Origin: Candidatus Babeliales bacterium
GTDB taxonomy: Bacteria > Babelota > Babeliae > Babelales > CAIQNR01
Direction: 5' to 3'
DNA: 8,169 nt
Assembly (NCBI GenBank): GCA_021735725.1
Contig: JAIPGS010000039.1
Coordinates: forward strand, 1-8,169
Numbering within the stretch: the stretch's first letter is position 1; each line of letters begins with the position of its first letter. Shown piece by piece: positions 1-7,264 of this stretch. The position numbers and the translations under genes are program-made. The notes beneath the pieces are model-generated. The model saw nothing but the letters and a program-made list of their open reading frames with translations, was not told the origin of the DNA and made no database searches.

Positions 1-3000
1 CCGAAGATGTAAAAATTAAAAATGTTGAAAATAAATATTACCACATCATCTTACTGGTTCAAAATGAAGTTGGATATAAAAATTTATGTAAATTAATCTC
101 ATATTCTTTTCGTGAAGGTTTTTATTTTAAACCACGTATTGATTACCGAGCATTAAAACAATATTCAGATGGTCTTATCGTTTTAAGTGGTTGTTTGGGA
201 GGGCACATCCCTCAGCTTTTTAAAAATGGTGAAGATGAAAAAGTTCATAAACTTGTTGATTGGTTTTTACGTATTTTTGGAAAAGATCGTTTTTATTTAG
301 AAGTACAACCAGAAGATCAAGAAGAACAAAAAATTATTAATCAAAAACTTTTCCAACTTGCAAAAGACCGAGATTTAAATCTTGTTGCAACTGCTGATTG
401 CCATTATGTAAATGCAGAAGACAGAGAAGCACACGAAGTGATGCTTTCTGTTCAAACTCATGGAAAAATAACTGACCCCAAAAGATATACTTTTGGAAAT
501 TGCCGTGTTCATTTAAGAACAACAGAACAAATGTTAGAGTCATTTAAAGAACATCCTGAAGCCGTCTGGAATACTGGAAAAATTGCTGACCGCTGTAACT
601 TTGAATTTGAAATGGATACGCTTCATTTTCCAACTTTTGCTATTCCTGAAGGAGAAACAGAAGAATCTTTTTTTAGAAAAGAATGTCAAAAAGGATTGCA
701 AAAATTAGCCGATAAAAAATTAATAGATACAGAAAAAATAACTGAATACCAAGATCGTTTAAATCTTGAAATGGACCTAATTATAAAAATGGGATATATC
801 GGTTATTTCTTGGTTGTAGGAGATTTTATTCAGTGGGCAAAGCGTCAAAAAATTCCGGTTGGCCCTGGTCGAGGTTCTGCGGCAGGAGCACTTGTTGCAT
901 GGGCGCTCGAAATTACCAATATTGACCCCCTTAAATACAACCTTCTGTTTGAACGCTTTTTAAATCCAGAACGAGTATCTATGCCTGATATCGATATCGA
1001 TTTTTGTATTGAAGGCCGAGAAAAAGTAATCGATTATGTTCGTGATAAATATGGACATGAAAATGTGTGCCAAATTATCACGTTTGGAACTATGATGGCA
1101 AAAGGTGTTTTAAAAGATGTTGCACGCGTTTTAAGCATTCCTTTTGAAGATGCAAATGCATTGACCAGTTTGATTCCTAATCAACTCAATATCACCCTTA
1201 AAGAAGCAAAAGAACAAGAACCACGTTTACAAGAAATGATCGATAATAATCCGCAAGTTGCGCACCTTTTTTCTATTGCAGAACGCCTTGAAGGATTAAC
1301 ACGTCATGCCTCAAAACATGCAGCTGGTGTAGTAATTTCACCTGAACCAATTGACACGGTACTTCCTATTTATATTCCATCAAAAACAACAGATATTGTT
1401 ACTCAATATGCAATGACTGAACTTGAAAGTATTGGCTTTTTAAAAATGGATTTTTTGGGGCTTAAGACATTAACACTTATGGACCGTGCGTGCAAAATGA
1501 TTCAAAAAAATCATAATGTAACCATCGATTTAGACCTTATTGCACTTGATGATCAAAAAACATTTCAACTCTTTTGCGCAGGAAAAACATCGGGTATCTT
1601 CCAATTTGAATCAAGCGGATTAAAAGAAGTAATTATGAAATTACAACCAGATAAATTTGAAGATATTATTGCGCTCAATGCGTTATATCGGCCTGGACCT
1701 CTTGGGTCTGGAATGATAGATGATTTTATTGAACGAAGACACGGACGTCAAAAAGTTACTTACGTACTTCCTCAACTTGAAAGTATTTTAGAAGAAACGT
1801 ATGGAGTTATTGTTTATCAAGAACAGGTAATGAAAATTGCTTCAGCTGTTGCCGGCTATTCACTTGGTGAAGCTGATATTCTTCGTCGCGCAATGGGGAA
1901 GAAAAAAGTTGAAGTAATGGTTGAACAACAAAAGATTTTTGTTGAAAAAGCAACTTTGCTACAAGTTGATGCTAAAAAATCAACCGAATTATTTGACTTA
2001 ATGGCCTATTTTGCTGGTTATGGTTTTAACAAATCACATGCGGCAGCATATGCTCTTCTTACGTATCAAACAGCTTATCTAAAAGCTCAATACCCTGCTG
2101 AATTTATGGCTGCACTTATTTCACTTGAATCTACTAATGCTGAAAAAATGGCTTTTTATCTTGAAGAAGCAAAATCAATGGATCTTGATATTTTACCACC
2201 AGATATTAATACTTCAGAAATTGAATTCAGTGTTGTTAATGGCAAACTTTTATTTGGACTTCAGGGAATTAAAAATGTTGGGCTTACTGCTTTAGAAAAA
2301 ATCATTGAAAAGCGTGCAAAAAAACCATTTGAAGATATTTTAGAATTTTGTATGGAAGTTGATCTACGAACAGTAAATAAACGAGTTCTTGAACATTTAA
2401 TTTGGGCCGGCGCTTTTGATAAATTTGCTGGCAATAGAGCTCAAAAAACAGAAGAACTTTCTGCTATTTTAGAAACAGCTATCGAAAAAAAACGAGCAAA
2501 AGAAACAGGCCAAATGGGGCTTTTTACTGCTCCACAAAAAAGTATCAATGGCATTGAAAAATTTATTTTCCAACCTCTTGCACCGTGGAGCGATAAAGTA
2601 AAATTAGAAAAAGAAAAAGAAGTTGTTGGATTTTATTTAAGTGCCCATCCACTTGATAGTTATAAAAAACAGCTTAAACGTTTTTCATTTCAATCATTTA
2701 GTGAATCTTTTGAAAATGCAAAAAAAATAAATAGCATGAGAGATGTTATTATTTCTGGGTGCGGGCTTGTTAAAAGCAAACGAACCATCAATACCAAAAA
2801 AGGTGATAAGATGGCATTTGTACATGTTGAAGATTATAATTCACAAGCTGAAATCGTGATATTTCCTTCAATCTTTAAAAAAGTAGAAACATGGTTACAT
2901 GATTTTGATATATTTATTATTAAAGGAACTGTTGATATGAGCAGCGCCAATAAATGCAAAATTTTAGCCAATGAAATGGTACCTTTAGAATTGTTTTTTC

Positions 3001-3230
3001 AAGAATGGAAAGAACTGACAAATGTCACCCTTCATATCCCTCCAGCAACAGCGTTACCTAATTTAAAAGAAATAGAAATGTTATTACCTAAAGGCAAAGC
3101 GTCTTTGCATATTTCGTTTTTTGAAAATGGGAAAACATTAAAACTTAAAACTCCAAAAAAAGTTACTCTTGATGAGCATTTGATTGAGCAAATTGAAAAA
3201 CATACAATTACCATTACACTCGAAGCATAA
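1..3230 (+). CDS. dnaE: DNA polymerase III alpha subunit, 5' end outside window
   Basis: This is the replicative polymerase subunit that extends DNA in the Pol III holoenzyme. The frame is open from base 3, so the first complete codon is 3-5 and the true start lies left of the window; the TTG at 195 is internal. About 1075 residues are visible, so roughly the first 80-100 are missing (E. coli DnaE is 1160 aa). Seen in order: the rest of the PHP domain (LVATADCHYV near 380-410), GPGRGSAAGALVAW (861-902), the catalytic PDIDIDF (984-1004, two of the three metal-binding Asp), HASKHAAGVVI (near 1305-1335), KMDFLGLKTLT (1443-1475, third Asp at 1449-1451), YRPGPLGSG (near 1686), GYGFNKSHAAAYA (near 2017-2052), a helix-hairpin-helix segment (near 2365-2430), and a C-terminal OB fold (near 2745-2880). 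QMGLF (2511-2525) resembles the internal beta-clamp-binding pentapeptide (QADMF in E. coli). No polymerase residue looks lost. It is DnaE rather than PolC, because there is no inserted exonuclease. Very sure. Confidence 0.97.
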   Translation, partial: EDVKIKNVENKYYHIILLVQNEVGYKNLCKLISYSFREGFYFKPRIDYRALKQYSDGLIVLSGCLGGHIPQLFKNGEDEKVHKLVDWFLRIFGKDRFYLEVQPEDQEEQKIINQKLFQLAKDRDLNLVATADCHYVNAEDREAHEVMLSVQTHGKITDPKRYTFGNCRVHLRTTEQMLESFKEHPEAVWNTGKIADRCNFEFEMDTLHFPTFAIPEGETEESFFRKECQKGLQKLADKKLIDTEKITEYQDRLNLEMDLIIKMGYIGYFLVVGDFIQWAKRQKIPVGPGRGSAAGALVAWALEITNIDPLKYNLLFERFLNPERVSMPDIDIDFCIEGREKVIDYVRDKYGHENVCQIITFGTMMAKGVLKDVARVLSIPFEDANALTSLIPNQLNITLKEAKEQEPRLQEMIDNNPQVAHLFSIAERLEGLTRHASKHAAGVVISPEPIDTVLPIYIPSKTTDIVTQYAMTELESIGFLKMDFLGLKTLTLMDRACKMIQKNHNVTIDLDLIALDDQKTFQLFCAGKTSGIFQFESSGLKEVIMKLQPDKFEDIIALNALYRPGPLGSGMIDDFIERRHGRQKVTYVLPQLESILEETYGVIVYQEQVMKIASAVAGYSLGEADILRRAMGKKKVEVMVEQQKIFVEKATLLQVDAKKSTELFDLMAYFAGYGFNKSHAAAYALLTYQTAYLKAQYPAEFMAALISLESTNAEKMAFYLEEAKSMDLDILPPDINTSEIEFSVVNGKLLFGLQGIKNVGLTALEKIIEKRAKKPFEDILEFCMEVDLRTVNKRVLEHLIWAGAFDKFAGNRAQKTEELSAILETAIEKKRAKETGQMGLFTAPQKSINGIEKFIFQPLAPWSDKVKLEKEKEVVGFYLSAHPLDSYKKQLKRFSFQSFSESFENAKKINSMRDVIISGCGLVKSKRTINTKKGDKMAFVHVEDYNSQAEIVIFPSIFKKVETWLHDFDIFIIKGTVDMSSANKCKILANEMVPLELFFQEWKELTNVTLHIPPATALPNLKEIEMLLPKGKASLHISFFENGKTLKLKTPKKVTLDEHLIEQIEKHTITITLEA

Positions 3231-3884
3231 TTATTTTTTTAAATACTCAATAGCATCTTTATGCCATACAACATTTAATGCTTTAAGCTTTGAAATAAAG
3301 TGTTGCAACTCTTTTTCATCACCCATTCGCAAAAAACTATCAATCGACTTTTCTAGATACAGTGTAATATATTTTTGTTCGGTATATTTATGAGTTAATG
3401 CAGCAAGTGTGAATGCCTGATAAAAATCAAATTTATCTGCATCTTTTAAAAATTCTTCTAATAATGTATAAAGTTTTAACCCTTTTTCTATTTTGCCTTT
3501 TTCAAGAAAAAGAAAACAGAGTTTTTTGCGATATAAGAACGTTTTTTCTTCCCACCCAAGGTCAATACCATAATGGATCAATTTTTCAACGTAGAAACTA
3601 TTTTTGGGGCTTAATCGTACAAGATGCTCATAGATTAAAGCTGATTCACCTGGTTGTCCTGCTTTTTTATACAAATCAGCTGCTTCGATATATAAAATTT
3701 CTGCTTCTTGAATATTAAAGGGACTCAATAATTCTGCTTCTAATTTTTTAATAAACGCTGGATCATCAAGCGAATGTATTAAGAGACGGTACAAACCAAG
3801 TGCACGTTCTTTTTCTCCTCTTCCGACACATTCAGCTAATTTGAACCATGCAACATTGGCTACTTCTGATGATCCTTGCTCCAT
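3231..3884 (-). CDS. TPR-like helical-repeat protein, function unknown
   Basis: A 217-residue soluble protein with no signal peptide or membrane segment. It is almost entirely predicted helix, with short repeats that look like degenerate tetratricopeptide units. The clearest are AEILYIEAADLYKKAGQPGE and the following SALIYEHLVRLSPKNSFYVE (about residues 58-98); FLEKGKIEKGLKLYTLLEEF (about 130-149) is another. Such proteins usually scaffold protein-protein contacts, but no partner or pathway can be read here. The ATG at 3882-3884 is preceded by AAAGGA about 6 bases upstream, a good ribosome binding site, which fixes the start. Its TAA (3231-3233 on the plus strand as TTA) directly abuts the dnaE stop codon, so the two convergent genes have no spacer. 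It lies downstream of the PP2C gene on the same strand across a 105 bp gap, so co-transcription is possible but not shown. Real gene: fairly sure. Function: unknown. Confidence 0.8.
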   Translation of the reverse strand: MEQGSSEVANVAWFKLAECVGRGEKERALGLYRLLIHSLDDPAFIKKLEAELLSPFNIQEAEILYIEAADLYKKAGQPGESALIYEHLVRLSPKNSFYVEKLIHYGIDLGWEEKTFLYRKKLCFLFLEKGKIEKGLKLYTLLEEFLKDADKFDFYQAFTLAALTHKYTEQKYITLYLEKSIDSFLRMGDEKELQHFISKLKALNVVWHKDAIEYLKK

Positions 3885-3936
3885 AGTTTTCCTTTATTTT
3901 CTTACTACTTATTACTTTTTTTTGGTCTTCTACACC

Positions 3937-3964
3937 ATAATACATTAAACAAAAGAATTGAAGA
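3937..3964 (-). promoter_or_regulatory. Possible promoter for the TPR-like gene
   Basis: On the minus strand, TCTTCA (3964-3959) and TATTAT (3942-3937) are separated by 16 bases and lie upstream of the start at 3884. The -10 box matches the consensus at five of six positions; the -35 is poor. Chance boxes are common in sequence this AT-rich, so this is only a candidate. If real, the TPR-like gene can be transcribed separately from the PP2C gene. Confidence 0.25.
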
Positions 3965-3989
3965 GTTATATGAAAGGAACCTAAAAAAA

Positions 3990-4814
3990 TTATTCCACTA
4001 ATGTACAAATGACAGTTATATCATCTTTACTATTCAAAATACGAGCATATTTAACAAGATGCTCTGCTACCGTTTTTAAACTAGTAACACCAGAAAATTC
4101 ATTTATTATATAAAGAACATCTTTATTTGTAAGTACATCCCATAATCCATCAGAAGCAATAACCATTTTATCTCCCGGCTGAACATGCACTTGATAAAGA
4201 GTTGGATCCGCGCTAACAATATTATTTGTATGCGCTAAAACATCACCCAAACTACGGGTCATTGCAAGACCACGACTAAATTCTGTCATTACATAATGAC
4301 CTTCAATCCATCCGCCATTATCATAAATACGTTCAATTTCTTTTTCATCAGATAGTTTATGATCTTTTGTTGTAAATAAAATTTTATTATCTCTTACGTA
4401 TAACAATCGAGAATCACCTATATTGCCAATAGTTAAAAGTCTCTCATCAAGTAATCCCACAATTGCTGTTGTACCACTCAATTGAGCTTTTCCATCTTTA
4501 TCTAAATTTTTTTGCATTGTCTCGGCAGCAAGAGACAAACGACGAGTTTCTAGAAGACTTTGAAAAAAATTTTCTGAAACATATTCTGAAATATCTGCTC
4601 CATCTTTTCCATGCCCATCAAATACTCCAAAAAAACATTTTCCATCTTTTCCTTTAACCAAAGCCCTATCTTGATTTGGATAACAAGATTTTGCATTTAA
4701 ACCTCGTATATTTTTCAATGTAGAAATTCCAAAACAAACTTTATAAGGAAACCGAGATTCTATTGAAACACAAGAAAAAAACATAATAAACAAAAAAGAA
4801 AATAATTTTTTCAT
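3990..4814 (-). CDS. Exported PP2C-type (PPM) Ser/Thr protein phosphatase
   Basis: A 274-residue metal-dependent phosphatase that removes phosphate from Ser/Thr. All family motifs are present, in residues counted from the chosen start: NQDR (D49), VFDGHG (D66-G69), SGTTA (113-117), NIGDSR (131-136), DHKL (151-154), ERI..NGG, LAMTRSLGD (D191), IASDGLWDVL (D222) and SKDDITV (metal Asp D264). The style (DGHG, RSLGD, ASDGLWDVL, DHK) is that of eukaryotic PP2Cs. The N-terminus MKKLFSFLFIMFFSC is a signal peptide; Cys15 sits in a lipobox-like FFSC, though F at -3 is atypical, so lipoprotein status is uncertain. An in-frame TTG at 4871 would add 19 residues, but it lies upstream of a candidate -10 (4854-4859) and would bury the signal; ATG 4814 is therefore preferred, although only a weak GGAT precedes it. 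No Ser/Thr kinase is adjacent. Substrate unknown; an extracytoplasmic or host target is inference. Confidence 0.93.
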   Translation of the reverse strand: MKKLFSFLFIMFFSCVSIESRFPYKVCFGISTLKNIRGLNAKSCYPNQDRALVKGKDGKCFFGVFDGHGKDGADISEYVSENFFQSLLETRRLSLAAETMQKNLDKDGKAQLSGTTAIVGLLDERLLTIGNIGDSRLLYVRDNKILFTTKDHKLSDEKEIERIYDNGGWIEGHYVMTEFSRGLAMTRSLGDVLAHTNNIVSADPTLYQVHVQPGDKMVIASDGLWDVLTNKDVLYIINEFSGVTSLKTVAEHLVKYARILNSKDDITVICTLVE

Positions 4815-4853
4815 AAAAATCCATATTAAAATACCAATTAAATTAATTGTATT

Positions 4854-4881
4854 ACTATAACTTAAACACAAATAATTACAA
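4854..4881 (-). promoter_or_regulatory. Candidate promoter for the PP2C gene
   Basis: On the minus strand, TTGTAA (4881-4876) and TATAGT (4859-4854) are separated by 16 bases; they match the sigma-70 boxes at four and five of six positions. Transcription would start near 4847, giving a leader of about 33 bases before the ATG at 4814. This supports that start over the upstream TTG at 4871. Confidence 0.4.
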
Positions 4882-4908
4882 AAAAAAATAAGCTTGATTT
4901 GAATGAAT

Positions 4909-4983
4909 TGGTGCCGGGAGACGGAATCGAACCATCGACACTGTGCTCTTCAGGCACATGCTCTACCACTGAGCTACCCCGGC
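4909..4983 (-). tRNA. tRNA-Phe (anticodon GAA), CCA encoded
   Basis: The minus strand folds into a complete 75-base cloverleaf. The acceptor stem is GCCGGGG with TCCCGGC (one G-U pair), and the D arm is GCTC-AGTGGTA-GAGC. The anticodon stem TGTGC/GCACA holds the loop CTGAAGA, with anticodon GAA at 4951-4949. The variable loop is GTGTC and the T arm is GATGG-TTCGATT-CCGTC. A73 and a genomically encoded CCA (4911-4909) complete the 3' end. Features known for Phe identity in E. coli are present: GAA, A73, U20, and G44-U45. Odd point: position 37 is G, whereas bacterial tRNA-Phe normally has A37 carrying ms2i6A. The gene lies head-to-head with pheS. A run of nine T on the minus strand (4888-4880) follows the CCA by about 20 bases and may help termination, though no strong hairpin precedes it. 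Confidence 0.97.
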
Positions 4984-5005
4984 AAACTAAGAAAGACGTA
5001 GTGAT

Positions 5006-5033
5006 AGATTACTGACATCAAATTTTTTGTCAA
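5006..5033 (-). promoter_or_regulatory. Candidate promoter for tRNA-Phe
   Basis: On the minus strand there is a perfect TTGACA -35 box (5033-5028). After 16 bases a poor -10, TAATCT (5011-5006), follows, ending 22 bases before the mature tRNA. The perfect -35 and its position make a promoter likely; the exact -10 is uncertain. It overlaps the candidate pheS promoter on the other strand. Confidence 0.5.
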
Positions 5034-5050
5034 CATATTTAGTATAAAAT
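5012..5050 (+). promoter_or_regulatory. Candidate promoter region for pheS-galU
   Basis: CTGACA (5012-5017) is followed after 18 bases by TATTTA (5036-5041), and directly after that by TATAAAAT (5043-5050). The latter is the better -10 but has no good -35 at 16-18 bases. Transcription would start around 5048-5057, leaving a leader of about 80 bases before the pheS ATG. I see no T-box hallmark or clear attenuator in that leader. Confidence 0.35.
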
Positions 5051-5135
5051 AAGGTAACAATTGCCATCTTTTTTAATCTTTGTTAGGCTGATATTGAATT
5101 ATGTCAACCATCTTAAAGCGGTACAGATCAGAATT

Positions 5136-6167
5136 ATGAAGACCTTAAAAACTGAAATTCAAACTATTCAAGAATCTTTCAAAAAAGCTCTTGAGTCTGT
5201 TTATTCCCTTGATGAACTTGAATCAATACGTGTTACTTATTTGGGCAGAAAAGGAACAATTGCGAACTTGATGCCCCACCTTGCACAACTTTCTTTAGAA
5301 GATAAACGTGAACTTGGGCCGCTTATAAATGAACTAAAAATGGTTACTGAGAAACTTTTTAATGAAAAAAAAGAAGATCTTTTTGATAAATCTTTGGAAG
5401 AGCAAGAAGCATCTTTTAAAGACTTTGATGTAACAGCTTATAAGCCGAATCAGCCTGAAGGAAGTCTTCATTTATACACACAAGCAACACAAGACATAAT
5501 CTCTATTTTTTCCTCTATGGGATATAGTGTAGAAGATGGCCCAGAAGTGGAAACTGAATTTTACAATTTTGAAGCACTCAACATACCTGGTGATCATCCA
5601 GCCCGTGACATGCAGGACACCTTTTGGACAACATTGCCTAACACACTCTTAAGAACACATACTTCTCCTGTTCAAATACGAACAATGCAACAACAAACAC
5701 CTCCCTTAAAAGTTATTGTTCCGGGCAGAGTGTATCGGCATGAAGCAACAGATGCATCACATGATTTTCAATTTCACCAATTTGAAGGAATGGTGATTGA
5801 TAAAGATATTTCTTTATCGCATATGATTGCAACAATGAAACATTTTCTTGAAACCTTCTTTAAAAAAGAATTAAAAGTTCGCGCTCGACCAGGATATTTT
5901 CCTTTTGTAGAACCAGGAATAGAAATAGATATGTCATGCCCTTTCTGTAAAGATGGATGTTCTACCTGCAAAAAAACAAAATGGATTGAAATGGTTGGAG
6001 CAGGTCTTATTCATCCGCATGTACTTACATCTGGTGGCATTGATACAAAAATATATACCGGGTTTGCTTTTGGATTTGGCCTAACACGACTTATAATGAT
6101 TAAATATGGCATTAGTGATATTAGACTTTTACACACTGCACACGTGGAGTTTTTGAAGCAATTTTAA
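5136..6167 (+). CDS. pheS: Phenylalanine--tRNA ligase alpha subunit
   Basis: This is the catalytic subunit of the cytoplasmic alpha2beta2 synthetase that activates Phe and attaches it to tRNA-Phe. At 343 residues it is of normal family length. Seen in order: an N-terminal coiled-coil region containing YLGRKG (about 35-40), the class II catalytic core with GDHPARDMQDTFW (152-164), HTSPVQ (175-180), and the motif 2 stretch RVYRHEATDASHDFQFHQFEG (198-218). Four cysteines (268, 271, 275, 278; CPFC...CSTC) form a zinc-ribbon-like insert seen in many bacterial PheS. Motif 3 is GFAFGFGLTRL (309-319), keeping the Arg but with T where E. coli has E (GMGMERL). The ATG at 5136 is chosen because it gives the usual N-terminus; an in-frame TTG at 5061, preceded by AAGG, would add 25 residues of unusual sequence. 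No strong ribosome binding site precedes 5136. pheT, the beta subunit, does not follow; galU does, 31 bp on. The divergent neighbour is its own substrate, tRNA-Phe. Confidence 0.96.
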   Translation: MKTLKTEIQTIQESFKKALESVYSLDELESIRVTYLGRKGTIANLMPHLAQLSLEDKRELGPLINELKMVTEKLFNEKKEDLFDKSLEEQEASFKDFDVTAYKPNQPEGSLHLYTQATQDIISIFSSMGYSVEDGPEVETEFYNFEALNIPGDHPARDMQDTFWTTLPNTLLRTHTSPVQIRTMQQQTPPLKVIVPGRVYRHEATDASHDFQFHQFEGMVIDKDISLSHMIATMKHFLETFFKKELKVRARPGYFPFVEPGIEIDMSCPFCKDGCSTCKKTKWIEMVGAGLIHPHVLTSGGIDTKIYTGFAFGFGLTRLIMIKYGISDIRLLHTAHVEFLKQF

Positions 6168-6198
6168 TTTAAAAAAATAATTAAGGGAGCAGTCAGTT

Positions 6199-7119
6199 AT
6201 GGACATCAATAAAGTTATTATTCCTGCAGCAGGATTAGGAACTCGTTTTTTACCTTATTCAAAAAGTGTCCCCAAAGAAATGCTTCCTCTCTTAAACAAA
6301 CCTGCAATACATTACATTGTTCAAGAAGCATTTGAATCTGGAATTAAACATCTTTCACTTGTTACAAATCGTTCAAAACATTCTATTGAAGATTATTTTG
6401 ATACTTCTCCAGAACTTTCACATATCTTAAAAGATTTAGGAGAAAAAAATCTGTTGAATGATATTGAAAAAATTATCCGTTCTATTGATTTTACATCTGT
6501 GCGTCAACATGAAATGATGGGCCTTGGCCATGCTTTATGGCTTGCTCGGCACTCGATTGGAAAAGAATATTGCGGTGTTATGTTACCCGATGATATTATT
6601 TTTTCAAAACAACCCGCTCTTGCTCAACTCATTCGTATTGCTCGGCAAGAAAAAGCAAGTATTATTGCTGTTCAAGAAGTTCCAGCTGATTGTCTTTCAT
6701 CGTACGGGGTTGTAACCATTAAAAAACAAATTACCCCTCATTTACTTCAAATTTCTAGCATCATTGAAAAACCTGATCAAAAAGATGCTCCTTCTAATTT
6801 AGCAGTAATTGGGCGCTATGTGTTATCTCATAAAATTTTTAATGCTCTTGACCAAATGACAACATATAGTGTTGGAGAAGAGCTACAATTATCTGATGCT
6901 ATCAACAATATGATACAAAATAATGAAAAAGTATTTGCATATAAAGTACAGGGAATACGTTATGATATTGGGACTCCCATTGGCTGGATTAAAGCAGTCA
7001 TTGGTTCAGCATTACAAGACCCACAGTATGGACCCCACATTCAACGTTTTATTGATGATTTAGGAACATCAGAATCATTTCTTTTTAATCAATCAAAAAA
7101 TATTCAACATACAGTTTAA
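6199..7119 (+). CDS. galU: UTP--glucose-1-phosphate uridylyltransferase
   Basis: A cytoplasmic enzyme that makes UDP-glucose from UTP and glucose-1-phosphate, feeding envelope polysaccharide and nucleotide-sugar synthesis. At 306 residues it matches the family (about 290-310). Motifs seen: nucleotide-binding AAGLGTRFLP (10-19) with PKEMLP (25-30), QHEMMGLGHAL (103-112), the metal-binding LPDD (129-132), SSYGVV (167-172), EKP (190-192, with the sugar-phosphate-contacting Lys), APSNLAVIGRYVL (197-209), EELQLSDAI (227-235, usually GGEIQLTDAI) and RYDIGTPIGWIKA (254-266). The ATG at 6199 follows AAGGGAG (6183-6189) with nine bases of spacing, the best ribosome binding site in the window. It sits 31 bp after pheS and probably shares its transcript; the two roles have no obvious link. 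The GalU-type active site makes glucose-1-phosphate thymidylyltransferase (RmlA) unlikely. Confidence 0.95.
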   Translation: MDINKVIIPAAGLGTRFLPYSKSVPKEMLPLLNKPAIHYIVQEAFESGIKHLSLVTNRSKHSIEDYFDTSPELSHILKDLGEKNLLNDIEKIIRSIDFTSVRQHEMMGLGHALWLARHSIGKEYCGVMLPDDIIFSKQPALAQLIRIARQEKASIIAVQEVPADCLSSYGVVTIKKQITPHLLQISSIIEKPDQKDAPSNLAVIGRYVLSHKIFNALDQMTTYSVGEELQLSDAINNMIQNNEKVFAYKVQGIRYDIGTPIGWIKAVIGSALQDPQYGPHIQRFIDDLGTSESFLFNQSKNIQHTV

Positions 7120-7186
7120 GTTTTTACAAAAAAATAATTGATTTATCAACGTTTTAGGCGCTTTTTTGACAAAGTGTAAAATTTTA

Positions 7187-7216
7187 TTGCTATTAGAAAT
7201 GTCCTTCTTCTATAAT
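7187..7216 (+). promoter_or_regulatory. Promoter of the small exported-protein pair
   Basis: A perfect TATAAT (7211-7216) lies 18 bases after TTGCTA (7187-7192, four of six). Transcription would start near 7223, about 40 bases before the ATG at 7265. A second possible -35, perfect TTGACA at 7166-7171, stands 19 bases before a TGC-TATTAG extended -10 (7191-7196). Two overlapping promoters are therefore possible. The galU stop is at 7119, so the small genes look independently transcribed. Confidence 0.55.
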
Positions 7217-7264
7217 GAGTATTGTAGGGAATATTCAAATATTAACCATTCAAAAGAGGGACAT

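Noticed and set aside
337..543. Minus-strand open frame inside dnaE
   Set aside because: It lies wholly within a strongly conserved coding region on the other strand, with no recognisable product; it is a shadow frame.
3413..3718. Plus-strand 101-codon open frame opposite the TPR-like gene
   Set aside because: The minus-strand frame has a good ribosome binding site and coherent helical repeats. The plus-strand translation is an irregular Leu/Phe-rich product typical of antisense AT-rich sequence.
4815..4871. Longer PP2C protein from the TTG codon at 4871
   Set aside because: It would start upstream of the candidate promoter -10 and place 19 residues ahead of an otherwise normal signal peptide beginning MKK.
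5061..5135. N-terminal extension of PheS from TTG 5061, or a Phe leader peptide (PSFLIF) for attenuation
   Set aside because: AAGG sits upstream, but the added 25 residues do not resemble PheS N-termini. There are only two Phe codons near its start, and no alternative stem-loops or terminator were seen.
7120..7165. Rho-independent terminator after galU
   Set aside because: T- and A-rich runs are present, but I could not form a GC-containing stem followed by a T tract.
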